Shown: positions 14,801-24,135, counted from the stretch's first letter. The stretch is DNA of 64,000 nt from Methyloversatilis discipulorum (GCF_000527135.1 NZ_AZUP01000001.1:2294001-2358000), one strand, 5' to 3'. Numbers and translations: made by a program. The notes: a model not told the origin generated them from the letters alone.

Positions 14801-17608
14801 TCATCGCTTGCCCAGTTCGCCGCGCAGAGCTCTGGCCTTGTCGGCATCGGGGAAGCTCCGTCCCGACTGCAGCGCGGCGTCGAGCTCCTGCACAGCCTCT
14901 GCCGCACGACCGGTCTTGGCGAGCACCCAGGCCAGGTGATAGCGGACTTCCGGATTCTGCGGACTGCGCAGCCGCGCTTCGCGCAGATGCTTGAGGGCGG
15001 CGTCGGTCTGCCCCTTCTGCGCCAGTATCCAGCCCAGCGTGTCGAGTACCAGCGGGTCGGCCGGCGCCAGCTTGAACGCGCGCTCTGCCGTCTGTTGCGC
15101 AGCAGCATCCTTGGTCTGCCACTGCAGATTGGCCAGGTTGTTCAGAACGGGCGCCGATTCCCCGCCGATCTTCAGTACGGTTTCGAGCGTCGCCTTCGCC
15201 TCGCGCAGAAGTCCGGCATCGGTCTGCGCCTGCGACAGCAGCAGCTTGAACGCCAGATCGCGCGGGCGCTCCTTGACCAGGGCCTCCACCGCCCCCCGTC
15301 CCTGAGCCATGGTGCCGGCGCGGCGATGCGCTTCGTAAAGCCCCCCCGCCAGCTCGACACCGCCGCCCTTGGCCAGTCCGTTGCGGTAGTGCGTGATTGC
15401 GTTCTGCCACTGGCTGCGCGCCATCGCGACGTCGCCCGCCAGCCGGAACACCTCGGGTGGTGGGGCCGGTGATTTGAGCAGTTCCTGCGCACGCACCTCC
15501 GCCTTCTCGAGCTGGCCTTCGGCCAGCATCTGCTCGCCCTGCATGATGCGGGCGGGCAGATAGGTGGGGTCGCCCTGCAAGGCCTTCTCGAGACTGTAGG
15601 TCGCACCGGCCGGATTGCCGGCCATGCGCTGCAGCTGGGCGATGCGGTACTGGGCCGACGGATCGAAATCTGCAACACGCGTCATCGACGTCAGTGTGGC
15701 GCGGGCGCCAGCGGCGTCGCCGCGCGCCAGTTGCACGCGGGCCAGCGCGGCCTGGATGGCCAGATAGCCCGGCTGTCCCTGACTGATGCCCTTGGCCGCC
15801 TCAAGCGCCTTGTCCGACGCACCGGTCTGCAGATAGAGCTCGATCAGCGCGACATGACCTTCGACATGGTTGCGGTGCTTGTCGTGCAGCGTTTCGAGTC
15901 CGCGCAGCGCATCCGCGGTGCGACCGGTCGCGGCGTCGAGCATGGCCTTCTCGTAGAGCGCCGATGCGCTGTTGGGTCTTTCCTTGATCAGCGCGTCGAG
16001 GCGTGCGCGCGCCTGATCGGGCTTGCCTTCGGCGATCTCCAGCTTCGCCAGGTTCAGTTTCACACTGTCGAAGTTGCGGTCGGCGGCAAGCGCCTTGTCG
16101 TAGGCCTTGCGCGCACCGGCGAAGTCGCCGGCCGCTGCGCGCGACACGCCGAGCAGGTTCAGCGCGGCCAGATTGTCCGGCTCGCGCTTGACCACCGCTT
16201 CCATCAGTTCGACCGCCTTGCGTGGCTGGCTGTCGCGCAAGGCAACAAGCGCAAGTGCGGTGCTGGCGCGCGCCTGACCGGGGTCCTGCTTGAGCACGCT
16301 ACGCAGTTGTTCAACCCCGAGCGCCGTCTGCTTGGCGTCGATCAGGCTCAGTCCGAGCGAGGTCTGTGTCTGCGACGAAGCGCCGAGCTTGGCCGCCTGC
16401 TCCAGCAGTTCGGTCGCCTGCTGATGGCGTTTCAGGCGACTGTAGGCGCTGGCCATCAGCGTCAGCACTTCCGGATCGCGCGCCCCCGCCGTGGTACGCA
16501 TCAGCGGTTCGAGCGTCGATACGGCCGCGGCCGCTTCGCCCATTGCGATCTGCAGCGAGGCCAGAGGCTTGCGCGCTGCCATCTGCGACGGGAAGAAGCG
16601 GATGTGCAGTTCGAAGTACTCCTTTGCCTTGACCGCTCCGCCCAGGCTGAGGTGCGACAGGCCGGCGATCAGTGCCAGATGGGAGCGGCTGGTCAGGACG
16701 GAGCGCGGCAGCGGATCAATCAGTCCGACCACCTCGCCCAGCAGCTTCTGCGCTGCCGCGCGATCGCCCTCCGATTCCGCGATCACGGCGCGCAGATAGG
16801 CCGACCGCGGTTCACTGGGATCGGCCTTGGACAGCGCCAGCAGCGACTGCTTCGCCTCGGGCATGCGCCCGAGGTCCATCAGTACCGAGCTGCGGCCTAG
16901 CAGCGCTTCGCTGTTGTCGGAGGCAAGCTGCAATGCGCGGTCGTAATGCGACAGCGCCAACGGCAGTTGCGCTGTCGCGTAAGCGACGGCGGCACGCATG
17001 CCCCAGGCGTCGGAATCGTCGGGCGCCATGGTGGTCGCCTGTTCCGCCAGGGTGGCCGCCTCGGCCGGGCGCCCGGCCTGCAGCGCGATGCGCGATTCCA
17101 TGACCACCGCCGAAGCGGAGGCCGGGTTCATCGCGCGCGCCTCGCGCACCGTCGACAGGGCCTGCGGATACTGCCCCAGCTCCAGGTAAGCCTTGGCGCG
17201 CAGCACCGTCAGTTCGTAGCGGATACCGGGCGGCAGATCGTCCGGCGACAGCGTGTCGATCACTTCCTTCTGGCGCCCGATCGCGACCAGCAGGGTCGCC
17301 AGCGGCACGATGTACTCGGCACGCGACACGCCGCGCTGGCGCGCCTCGTTCAGTGCCACCTCGGCCGCGGCGTAATCCCCTTTGCGCAGCGCCGCCCGTC
17401 CCATGAGCATGTGCGCTGCCAGGAACCCGGGGTCGGCCTTCAGTGCGTTCTTGAGCTGGATGATGGCGCCGGCGTCATCCTTCTTCTCGAAGCGGATTAG
17501 GGCGTCTTCGTAGTAGCGGCTGGCACCATCGGCCGCCGGCACCGATCCGGCGCCGAGCAGGCCGGCAGTGAACAGCGCGACGACGAGGGAGGAGCGGAAG
17601 CGGGTCAT
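14801..17608 (-). CDS. prsT: XrtA/PEP-CTERM system TPR-repeat protein PrsT
   Basis: 935 aa from ATG 17608 (longer frames start outside the signal peptide). N-terminal signal MTRFRSSLVVALFTAGLLGA ending VPAADGAS, then SRYYEDALIRFEKKDDAGAI, the usual start of PrsT. The rest is a solenoid of about 20 TPR units (for example NPASASAVVMESRIALQAG, LVLDTLGWILAQKGQTDAAL). Family members are called lipoproteins, but no lipobox cysteine is present here, so it is probably periplasmic and soluble. PrsT is co-distributed with exosortase XrtA and EPS genes and is thought to help polysaccharide/protein export. No exosortase or EPS gene is in this window. Confidence 0.9.
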   Translation of the reverse strand: MTRFRSSLVVALFTAGLLGAGSVPAADGASRYYEDALIRFEKKDDAGAIIQLKNALKADPGFLAAHMLMGRAALRKGDYAAAEVALNEARQRGVSRAEYIVPLATLLVAIGRQKEVIDTLSPDDLPPGIRYELTVLRAKAYLELGQYPQALSTVREARAMNPASASAVVMESRIALQAGRPAEAATLAEQATTMAPDDSDAWGMRAAVAYATAQLPLALSHYDRALQLASDNSEALLGRSSVLMDLGRMPEAKQSLLALSKADPSEPRSAYLRAVIAESEGDRAAAQKLLGEVVGLIDPLPRSVLTSRSHLALIAGLSHLSLGGAVKAKEYFELHIRFFPSQMAARKPLASLQIAMGEAAAAVSTLEPLMRTTAGARDPEVLTLMASAYSRLKRHQQATELLEQAAKLGASSQTQTSLGLSLIDAKQTALGVEQLRSVLKQDPGQARASTALALVALRDSQPRKAVELMEAVVKREPDNLAALNLLGVSRAAAGDFAGARKAYDKALAADRNFDSVKLNLAKLEIAEGKPDQARARLDALIKERPNSASALYEKAMLDAATGRTADALRGLETLHDKHRNHVEGHVALIELYLQTGASDKALEAAKGISQGQPGYLAIQAALARVQLARGDAAGARATLTSMTRVADFDPSAQYRIAQLQRMAGNPAGATYSLEKALQGDPTYLPARIMQGEQMLAEGQLEKAEVRAQELLKSPAPPPEVFRLAGDVAMARSQWQNAITHYRNGLAKGGGVELAGGLYEAHRRAGTMAQGRGAVEALVKERPRDLAFKLLLSQAQTDAGLLREAKATLETVLKIGGESAPVLNNLANLQWQTKDAAAQQTAERAFKLAPADPLVLDTLGWILAQKGQTDAALKHLREARLRSPQNPEVRYHLAWVLAKTGRAAEAVQELDAALQSGRSFPDADKARALRGELGKR

Positions 17609-17715
17609 GGGCGGCTGTCGATGTGAACAGACGCCGGAGTATAGGCCGCAGCGCGCCACGGCCGCCCGCGACCGTGTCACGGGCAGGCGTGCACAGGCGG
17701 CTCCAGCCTGTTCGC

Positions 17716-18285
17716 TCAGCCAGCGACCGGCTGCGTGGCGATGTTGACGCGGTCCGGCGACTGCAGCGCAGCCAGTGCGTCGCAGCGCAGTCGGGCGCCC
17801 TGCCAGGCGAAGCTGAGACTGGCCGCATCGCCCAGCGCCTCTCGCCACACCAGTGCTGCGCCAGCGTGGTCGCACAAGAGGAGCTGACCACCGTCTGCGC
17901 GCGCCTGCACGCAGAACAGCGCGTCGATGCGGCTGGCGCCCACCCGTCGGGCAGCGTCGGCCGGGCGGGCCAACACGTCGGCCACGTTCAGCTGCGCGTC
18001 CCACAGCAGGAAGCCCTGGCGCGCCGGCACCAGCGGCAACCAGCGCCCGTGCCCGCCGTCGCCCAGTCGTGCTACGTAGAGCGCACCGTGCTGCAGCGCA
18101 CCGCCATCCGGCAGCGGGCCGATGAATTTGTAGACGTGCTCGGGCTGGGACGCTTCAGTCAGATACAGCACGCTGCGACCGTCCTTGGCACGCAGCGGCG
18201 TGCTCGCAAGGTAGTCGACGCCGGCCAGTTCGGCCCGCTGACCGGTCGGGTCAAGTTTCAGGGGATGCAGGGGCGCCACGCTCAT
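17716..18285 (-). pseudogene. Truncated PhoX-like (DUF839) fragment
   Basis: ORF of 189 aa from ATG 18285. The segment EHVYKFIGPLPDGGALQHGA, LYVARLGDGGHGRWLPLV and DVLARPADAARRVGASRID aligns in order with an internal part of PhoX-type alkaline phosphatases, which are about 600-700 aa with an N-terminal Tat signal. Here the N-terminal two thirds, with most metal ligands, is missing, and there is no signal peptide or clear RBS. It is either a decayed relic or a short cytosolic derivative; an active phosphatase is unlikely. Confidence 0.55.
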
Positions 18286-18352
18286 GGTCGGGTTCAAAGT
18301 GGAAACAATTCCGACACTGTCGCCCGGCGACGTTACCGGCCGATGAAAACCC

Positions 18353-19276
18353 TCATCCGCGCCCGAGCGCCCGGTCGACCACGTCACGGCTCAGTGACGC
18401 GGCGAAGGCCTCGATGAACGCGTAGGTGTAGCCGCGCAGCCAGGCATTGCGGTGCAGGCCGATGCGCGTGGTGCTCGGCTCGAACAGGTGGGCGCAATCG
18501 ACCGCACGCAGACCGCGGTCCTGTTCCGGATCGAAGGCCATCTGCGCGACGATGCCGACGCCGAGGCCGAGCGCCACATAGGTCTTGATGATGTCGGCGT
18601 CGATGGCGCTGAGCGCGACGCGCGGCGTCAGCCCGCGCTCGGCGAAGGTCTGGTTCACGCGCGATCCGCCGGTGAAGGAAAAGTCATAGGTGATCAGCGG
18701 CCAGGCGGCGATCGCTTCCAGCGTCAGCGGCTTCACGTCGAGGAGCGGATGACCGGGTGGCGCGATCAGGCAGCGGTTCCACTGGTAACAGGGCAGGCTG
18801 ACCAGTTGTTCGTAGTCGTCGATCGCTTCGGTCGCGATCGCCAGATCGGCCGCGCCGGACAGCACGAATTCGCAGCACTGGGTCGGATTGCCCTGGTGCA
18901 GTTCGATCTGCACCCCCGGGTGGGCGCGCAGGAACTCCGACAGCACGCGCGGCAGCACGTAGCGCGCCTGGGTATGGGTCGTGGCGATCGACAGCCGACC
19001 GAGGTCACCGCTGGCGTACTCGTCACCGACCTGCCGCAGCGCGCCGATGTCGCGCAGCATGCGGCGAGCAATGGCGACCACCTCTTCGCCCGGTCGAGTG
19101 ATCGCCACCAGCCGTTTGCCCTGGCGCACGAACACATCGACGCCAAGCTCCTCCTCCAGCAGGCTGATCTGCCGCGACACGCCGGACTGCGAGGTGTGCA
19201 GCGCACGCGCCGCCTCGGACACGTTCAGGTTGCGCTGGGCGACTTCGGCGACGTAACGCAGCTGTTGCAGGTTCAT
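18353..19276 (-). CDS. cysB: CysB-type LysR transcriptional regulator
   Basis: 307 aa. LysR HTH at residues 1-60 (MNLQQLRYVAEVAQRNLNVS, ALHTSQSGVSRQISLLEEEL), effector domain from about 90. ATTHTQARYVLPRVLSEF and LHQGNPTQ are CysB/Cbl signatures; CysB binds N-acetylserine and activates sulfate assimilation genes. It is divergent from a sulfur assimilation operon with a 109-bp shared intergenic region, consistent with that role. A Cbl-like paralogue is the main alternative. Confidence 0.9.
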   Translation of the reverse strand: MNLQQLRYVAEVAQRNLNVSEAARALHTSQSGVSRQISLLEEELGVDVFVRQGKRLVAITRPGEEVVAIARRMLRDIGALRQVGDEYASGDLGRLSIATTHTQARYVLPRVLSEFLRAHPGVQIELHQGNPTQCCEFVLSGAADLAIATEAIDDYEQLVSLPCYQWNRCLIAPPGHPLLDVKPLTLEAIAAWPLITYDFSFTGGSRVNQTFAERGLTPRVALSAIDADIIKTYVALGLGVGIVAQMAFDPEQDRGLRAVDCAHLFEPSTTRIGLHRNAWLRGYTYAFIEAFAASLSRDVVDRALGRG

Positions 19277-19385
19277 ACCCCACCTCGATTAGCACTGGAA
19301 GTCATTTCGATCTTACTTCAAAGCATTTCCAATTATCTTCGAAGGCCGCTACCCTCGGTCGCCTTAAAGTGCAGAAAGTGCATTC
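19277..19385. promoter_or_regulatory. Divergent promoter region between cysB and the sulfur operon
   Basis: AT-rich island in GC-rich DNA. Contains ACTTCAAAGCATTTCC (19316-19331) and the palindrome CTTCGAAG (19337-19344), within a stretch of TTC/GAA steps that could be a LysR-type site. No unambiguous -35/-10 pair identified. Confidence 0.5.
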
Positions 19386-20171
19386 ATGGATTTCGGTTAT
19401 TCGGTCGCGGGCTTTTTCGTCGGCGCCATCGTCGGTCTGACCGGTGTCGGCGGCGGCTCGCTGATGACGCCGCTGCTGGTGCTGCTGTTCGGCATCCACC
19501 CGGCGGTGGCGGTCGGCACCGATCTGCTGTACGCGGCGATGACCAAGGCCGGCGGCGCGGTCGTGCATGGGCGCAATGGAACGGTGGATTGGCGCATCGT
19601 CGCCGCGCTGGGCACCGGCAGTGTGCCGGCGGCGGCGCTGACGCTGTGGTGGTTATCGACGCATTCCGGCTCGGCCTATGGCAGCCAGTCGCTGATCAGC
19701 GGTACGCTCGGCGTGGCGCTTGTCTTGACTGCGTGCGCGCTGCTTTTCCGAGCCCGTCTGCAGGCTCTGGCCGAGCGGCCGGGCATAGGCGAATTCCGCG
19801 AACGCCATCTGCGTTCGCTGACCATTGCCACCGGGGCGGTGCTGGGCCTGCTGGTGACGATCTCTTCGGTGGGCGCCGGCGCACTGGGCACGGCGGCACT
19901 GGTATTTCTCTATCCGCGGCTGTCTGCGGTGCGCATCGTCGGCAGCGACATCGCGCACGCAGTGCCGCTGACCCTGGTGGCCGGCATGGGCCACTGGTGG
20001 CTGGGCAATGTCGACTGGACCTTGCTCGGCGCGTTGCTGGTCGGTTCGCTGCCCGGCATCGCGCTCGGCAGCCAGATCGCGGCGCGCATGCCCGAACGAT
20101 TCCTGCGTCCGCTGCTGGCGAGCATGCTGTTCGGCATCGGCGGAAAACTGAGCCTGAACCTTCTAGGCTGA
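19386..20171 (+). CDS. TSUP-family permease (TauE/SafE type)
   Basis: 261 aa, about 8 hydrophobic segments in two halves. Each half carries the TSUP signature: GAIVGLTGVGGGSLMTPLL near the N-terminus and ISSVGAGALGTAALVFLYPR in the second half. TSUP proteins move sulfite, sulfonates or other organosulfur anions across the inner membrane. First gene of an operon with sulfite reductase and APS reductase, so a role in sulfate or sulfite traffic is likely; direction cannot be told. Confidence 0.88.
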   Translation: MDFGYSVAGFFVGAIVGLTGVGGGSLMTPLLVLLFGIHPAVAVGTDLLYAAMTKAGGAVVHGRNGTVDWRIVAALGTGSVPAAALTLWWLSTHSGSAYGSQSLISGTLGVALVLTACALLFRARLQALAERPGIGEFRERHLRSLTIATGAVLGLLVTISSVGAGALGTAALVFLYPRLSAVRIVGSDIAHAVPLTLVAGMGHWWLGNVDWTLLGALLVGSLPGIALGSQIAARMPERFLRPLLASMLFGIGGKLSLNLLG

Positions 20172-20226
20172 AAGAGGGCAACGGGTCGTCCGGCATGGGT
20201 CGGACACCCATGACTGGACCACCCTT

Positions 20227-21909
20227 ATGTATCGCTACGACGATTACGACCGCGCGCTGGTGATCGAGCGCGTCGCACAGTATCGCGACCAGTTGCAACG
20301 CAATCTGGCCGGCGAACTGTCGGAAGACGAATTCCGCCCGCTGCGTCTGCAGAACGGCCTCTACATCCAGCGCCACGCGCCGATGCTGCGCATCGCCGTG
20401 CCCTACGGCATGCTGTCCAGCGTGCAGTTGCGCAAGCTGGCCGACATCGCGCGTCGCTACGACCGCGGCTACGGTCACTTCACGACGCGCCAGAACATGC
20501 AGCTGAACTGGCCGAAGCTGGAAGACACTGCCGACATCCTGGCCGAACTGGCGACGGTGGAAATGCACGCCATCCAGACCTCGGGCAACTGCATCCGCAA
20601 CATCACGACCGACCCGTTCGCTGGCGTGGCGCCCGACGAGATCGTCGATCCGCGTCCGTACTGCGAAGTGCTGCGCCAGTGGTCGACCTTCCATCCGGAA
20701 TTCGCCTTCCTGCCGCGCAAGTTCAAGATCGCCGTCAGCGGCACGCTTGAAGACCGCGCGGTGACCTATGCGCACGACGTCGGCTTGCAGCTTTACCGCG
20801 ACGACAAGGGCGAGGTACTGGTGCGCGTCATCGTCGGTGGCGGCATGGGACGCACGCCCATCCTGGGCAGCGTCATCCACGACGCCCTGCCCTGGCCGCA
20901 CCTGCCGACCTATCTCGACGCCGTGCTGCGCGTCTACAACCGCTACGGCCGCCGCGACAACGCCTACAAGGCGCGCATCAAGATCCTGGTCAAGGCGATC
21001 GGTGCCGAAGAATTCGCGCGCCAGGTCAATGAGGAATGGCAGCTGGAGCGCGACGGCATCGCCACCGTCACCGAAGCCGAACTCGAACTGGCCCGCGCCG
21101 CCTTCTCCGACCCTGACGCACCGGCCCGCCCGGCTCGCGACGCCGGCTTCGACGCGCACCTCGCGGAAGACCGCGCCTTCGCCCGCTGGGTGTCGCGCTG
21201 CGTGCGTGCGCACAAGCGTCCGGGCTACCGCTCGGTCACGCTGTCGCTGAAACCGCACGGCGTGGCCCCCGGCGACATCACGTCGGAACAGATGGAAGCC
21301 GTCGCCGATCTGGCCGACCGCTACAGCTTCGGCGAGCTGCGGGTGACGCACGAACAGAACCTGGTGCTGGCAGACGTCGCGCTGGCCGACCTGTACGACC
21401 TGTGGCAGGGCGCGCGCGCGTACGGACTGGCCACGCCGAACATCGGTCTGCTGACCGACATGATCTGCTGCCCGGGCGGCGACTTCTGCTCGCTGGCGAA
21501 TGCCAAGTCGATCCCGATCGCGCAGGCCATCCAGGCCGAGTTCGACGATCTGGACTACCTGTACGACATCGGCGACCTGGAGCTGAACATATCCGGCTGC
21601 ATGAATTCCTGTGGTCACCATCACGTCGGCCACATCGGCATTCTCGGCGTCGATAAGGCCGGTTCCGAGTGGTACCAGGTGTCGATCGGCGGCGCCCAGG
21701 GCAACACCACGTCGCTCGGCGACGTCATCGGCCCGTCGTTCGCGGCGGACGAAGTGCCCGGTGTCGTGAAGAAGCTCATCGAAACCTATGTCGAGGCGCG
21801 CACGCCGGAAGAGCGCTTCCTCGACACCGTACGCCGGCTCGGCGTCGCACCGTTCAAGGCCCGCGTGTACGGCGAAACCGCAAAGAAAGCCGAGGTGGCC
21901 CATGGCTGA
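20227..21909 (+). CDS. cysI: Sulfite reductase hemoprotein (nitrite/sulfite reductase family)
   Basis: 560 aa. Two ferredoxin-like half-domains and two siroheme domains. TTRQNMQLNWPKLED and TSGNCIRNITTDPFAGV are the substrate/siroheme-side motifs; the iron-sulfur cluster cysteines are in MICCPGGDFCSL (about residues 417-424) and NISGCMNSCGHHHVGH (C-X3-C, about 458-462). Reduces sulfite to sulfide with six electrons. With DUF934 and cysH downstream and cobA supplying siroheme, assimilatory sulfite reduction is far more likely than nitrite reduction. No CysJ flavoprotein is encoded here, so the electron donor may be ferredoxin. Confidence 0.93.
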   Translation: MYRYDDYDRALVIERVAQYRDQLQRNLAGELSEDEFRPLRLQNGLYIQRHAPMLRIAVPYGMLSSVQLRKLADIARRYDRGYGHFTTRQNMQLNWPKLEDTADILAELATVEMHAIQTSGNCIRNITTDPFAGVAPDEIVDPRPYCEVLRQWSTFHPEFAFLPRKFKIAVSGTLEDRAVTYAHDVGLQLYRDDKGEVLVRVIVGGGMGRTPILGSVIHDALPWPHLPTYLDAVLRVYNRYGRRDNAYKARIKILVKAIGAEEFARQVNEEWQLERDGIATVTEAELELARAAFSDPDAPARPARDAGFDAHLAEDRAFARWVSRCVRAHKRPGYRSVTLSLKPHGVAPGDITSEQMEAVADLADRYSFGELRVTHEQNLVLADVALADLYDLWQGARAYGLATPNIGLLTDMICCPGGDFCSLANAKSIPIAQAIQAEFDDLDYLYDIGDLELNISGCMNSCGHHHVGHIGILGVDKAGSEWYQVSIGGAQGNTTSLGDVIGPSFAADEVPGVVKKLIETYVEARTPEERFLDTVRRLGVAPFKARVYGETAKKAEVAHG

Positions 21910-22516
21910 CCTGATCCGCGGCAACGCGCTCGCACAGAACGAATGGACCTGGGTGAAGCTGCCCGAATCGACCGAACCGGTGCGCAAGGCCGCCGGCAAG
22001 GTGGTCATGTTCAAGCTGACCGGTGAACCAGCCGCACCCGAAGACGTCGTCGCCGCCTGTGAAGTGCCGGCCGGCAAGGTGATGATTCCGTTGACCGTGT
22101 GGCTGCGTCGTCGCGACGAGCTTGCGGCACGCGTTGCCGCTGGTGAGATCGCGGTCTGGCTGGACAGCCATGAGGAACCGGCCGAACTGGCGGAGAGCCT
22201 CGACGGCGACCTGAACCGGCTGCCGCTGATCGGCGTGAACTTTCCCAAGTTCATCGACGGCCGCGGCTTCTCGATCGCCTTCATCCTGCGCACCCGTTAC
22301 GGCTATCGCAACGAATTGCGCGCGCTGGGCGATGTGCTGCGCGACCAGATGTTCTTCTTCCGCCGCACCGGCTTCGACGCCTACCTGCTGCGCGCCGACC
22401 AGAAGCCGGAGCGCTGCATTGCCGCCCTGAACGACTTCACCACGCCCTACCAGACCTCCACCGACGGCATCACTCCGGTGTTCCGTCGGCGCATCGGGCA
22501 GAAGGCGATCGCATGA
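21902..22516 (+). CDS. DUF934 protein of the sulfite reductase operon
   Basis: 204 aa. Start ATG 21902 overlaps the cysI stop by 8 bp and the end overlaps cysH (ATGA). Contains GVNFPKFIDGRGFSIAFILR and ELRALGDVLRDQMFFFRRTG, hallmark DUF934 sequences. No cysteine cluster or transmembrane helix. Consistently found between cysI and cysH in proteobacteria; presumed accessory to sulfite reductase or its electron supply, but no activity is established. Confidence 0.92.
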   Translation: MADLIRGNALAQNEWTWVKLPESTEPVRKAAGKVVMFKLTGEPAAPEDVVAACEVPAGKVMIPLTVWLRRRDELAARVAAGEIAVWLDSHEEPAELAESLDGDLNRLPLIGVNFPKFIDGRGFSIAFILRTRYGYRNELRALGDVLRDQMFFFRRTGFDAYLLRADQKPERCIAALNDFTTPYQTSTDGITPVFRRRIGQKAIA

Positions 22517-23241
22517 AGAACCCGCTGATCCATCCGAACATCACCGACGCGATGCGCGCGACGGTGGCGCAGAAGACAGCGGCGGCCGTCGATCTGCTCC
22601 GACAGGCGGCGGCCGAGTTCCAGCCTATCGGCTTCGCCAGCAGCATGGGCGCCGAGGACATGGTGCTGACCGACCTGATCCAGCGCAACGCGCTCGACAT
22701 CGAAATCTTCACGCTGGACACCGGCCGCCTGCCCGCCGAAACCTACGATCTGATGGCGAAGGCTGAACAGCACTACGGGGCCCGCCCGGTCACCTTCTTT
22801 CCGCGCCACGAGGCGGTCGAAGAGTACGTGCGCAAGCACGGAATCAACGCCTTCTACGACTCGGTGGAGCTGCGCAAGGCCTGCTGTGCAATGCGCAAGG
22901 TCGAGCCACTGAAGCGCGCGCTGGCCGGCAAGAAGGCCTGGATCACCGGCATGCGCGCACAGCAGTCGGCGACGCGGAGCGCACTGCCGACGCGCGAGTT
23001 CGACGACGGCCACGGCATCGAGAAATTCAATCCGCTGTCCGACTGGACCGAGCGCGAGGTGTGGGTCTACATCCATACGCACGAAGTCCCCTACAACGAA
23101 CTGCACGAGCGCTTCTTCCCGAGCATCGGCTGCCAGCCCTGTACCCGCGCGATCTCGCCGGGCGAGGACATCCGCGCCGGACGCTGGTGGTGGGAGAACC
23201 CGGAAAGCAAGGAGTGCGGTCTCCATGTCAAAGCCGGCTGA
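22513..23241 (+). CDS. cysH: [4Fe-4S] adenylyl-sulfate reductase (thioredoxin-dependent)
   Basis: 242 aa. PP-loop-like SSMGAEDMVLTDLI, DTGRLPAETY, and WTEREVWVYIHTHEVPYN. It has the paired cysteines CC at 124-125 and C-X2-C at 207-210 that bind a [4Fe-4S] cluster, plus the nucleophile C235 in KECGLH. This set marks APS reductases (adenosine 5'-phosphosulfate to sulfite) as opposed to cluster-less PAPS reductases. Overlaps cobA by 17 bp. The ATP sulfurylase genes (cysDN) that usually follow are not in the window. Confidence 0.93.
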   Translation: MKNPLIHPNITDAMRATVAQKTAAAVDLLRQAAAEFQPIGFASSMGAEDMVLTDLIQRNALDIEIFTLDTGRLPAETYDLMAKAEQHYGARPVTFFPRHEAVEEYVRKHGINAFYDSVELRKACCAMRKVEPLKRALAGKKAWITGMRAQQSATRSALPTREFDDGHGIEKFNPLSDWTEREVWVYIHTHEVPYNELHERFFPSIGCQPCTRAISPGEDIRAGRWWWENPESKECGLHVKAG

Positions 23242-24028
23242 ACACCGCCCGCCCGGCAAGGTCTGGCTGGTCGGAGCAGGCCCCGGCGCCGTCGATCTGC
23301 TCACCGTGCGCGCGGTCAGACTGCTCGCCGAAGCCGACGTCGTGCTGCACGACGCGCTGATCGGCGACGACGTGCTGTCGCTCGCACCTCAGGCCAAGCA
23401 CATCGCGGTCGGCAAGCGCTGCGGCAAGCATTCCACCGCGCAGCGCTTCATCAACCAGAAGCTGATCCACGCGGCACGTACGCACGCCCGCGTCGTTCGC
23501 CTCAAGGGCGGCGATCCCATGCTGTTCGGTCGCGCGCAGGAAGAGATGGATGCGCTGGCCGCCGCGGGTATCGAGTACGAGGTGGTGCCGGGCATCACCG
23601 CCGCCAGCGCCGCCAGCGCGCAGCTCCGCGTTTCGCTGACGCGTCGCGGCATCGCGCGCAGCGTTGCACTGCTGACGCCGCGTGCAGGCGAGGGCGAACA
23701 CCCCTCGCAGGCGCTGCGTGCCAATGCCGACACCCCGACGCTCGCGCTTTACATGGCATCGCACGAATCAATGGCGATTGCACGCAAGCTGATGAGTTAC
23801 GGGCGCGACCCGGCCACTCCGGTAGCACTGGTCGAGAACGCAAGTCACCCCGCATCGCGCGAGGCCTTCACGACGCTGCAGGGGCTCTCGGAACAACCGA
23901 TCGGCGCTTTGCTGGGCACAGCGGGAACACCCGAGGGGCCGGTGCTCGTGATGCTTGGCGAGGTATTCCGTGAAATCCTGCAGCAGCACACGCTCCTCTG
24001 GCAGGACAACAGCACCAGCGCGGCCTGA
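23225..24028 (+). CDS. cobA: Uroporphyrinogen-III C-methyltransferase
   Basis: 267 aa, single SUMT domain (not the CysG fusion). N-terminal KVWLVGAGPGAVDLLTVRAV, VVRLKGGDPMLFGRAQEEMD, and the central GITAASAASAQLRVSLTRRG are diagnostic. Transfers two methyl groups from SAM to uroporphyrinogen III to make precorrin-2 for siroheme, the cofactor of the CysI encoded upstream. Last gene of the operon, followed by a strong terminator. Confidence 0.93.
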   Translation: MSKPAEHRPPGKVWLVGAGPGAVDLLTVRAVRLLAEADVVLHDALIGDDVLSLAPQAKHIAVGKRCGKHSTAQRFINQKLIHAARTHARVVRLKGGDPMLFGRAQEEMDALAAAGIEYEVVPGITAASAASAQLRVSLTRRGIARSVALLTPRAGEGEHPSQALRANADTPTLALYMASHESMAIARKLMSYGRDPATPVALVENASHPASREAFTTLQGLSEQPIGALLGTAGTPEGPVLVMLGEVFREILQQHTLLWQDNSTSAA

Positions 24029-24082
24029 CGCCGCGGCCCATCACGCGCTCTCCACTACGCGAGGAGTTTGCCAAGGACGCCC

Positions 24083-24118
24083 AAACAAAAAGCCCCGCAT
24101 CGCGGGGCTTTTTGTTTG
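24083..24118. terminator. Bidirectional intrinsic terminator
   Basis: AAACAAAAAGCCCCGC, ATC loop, GCGGGGCTTTTTGTTT: a perfect 16-bp inverted repeat with A/T tracts on both sides. Terminates cobA rightward and the rplQ end of the alpha operon leftward. Confidence 0.95.
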
Positions 24119-24135
24119 CTACCGATGAAACTCGC

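Noticed and set aside
17638..17643. TATACT as a -10 box for prsT
   Set aside because: No -35 of any quality at 16-19 bp spacing and no sigma-54 match, so a promoter cannot be supported.
17609..18004. In-frame extension of prsT to 18004
   Set aside because: It would bury the signal peptide and runs through the PhoX-like fragment; the ATG at 17608 gives the normal PrsT N-terminus.
20227..21909. Assimilatory nitrite reductase, given the nitrogen-related operon nearby
   Set aside because: Linkage to DUF934, APS reductase, siroheme methyltransferase and a CysB-type regulator points to sulfite as substrate.
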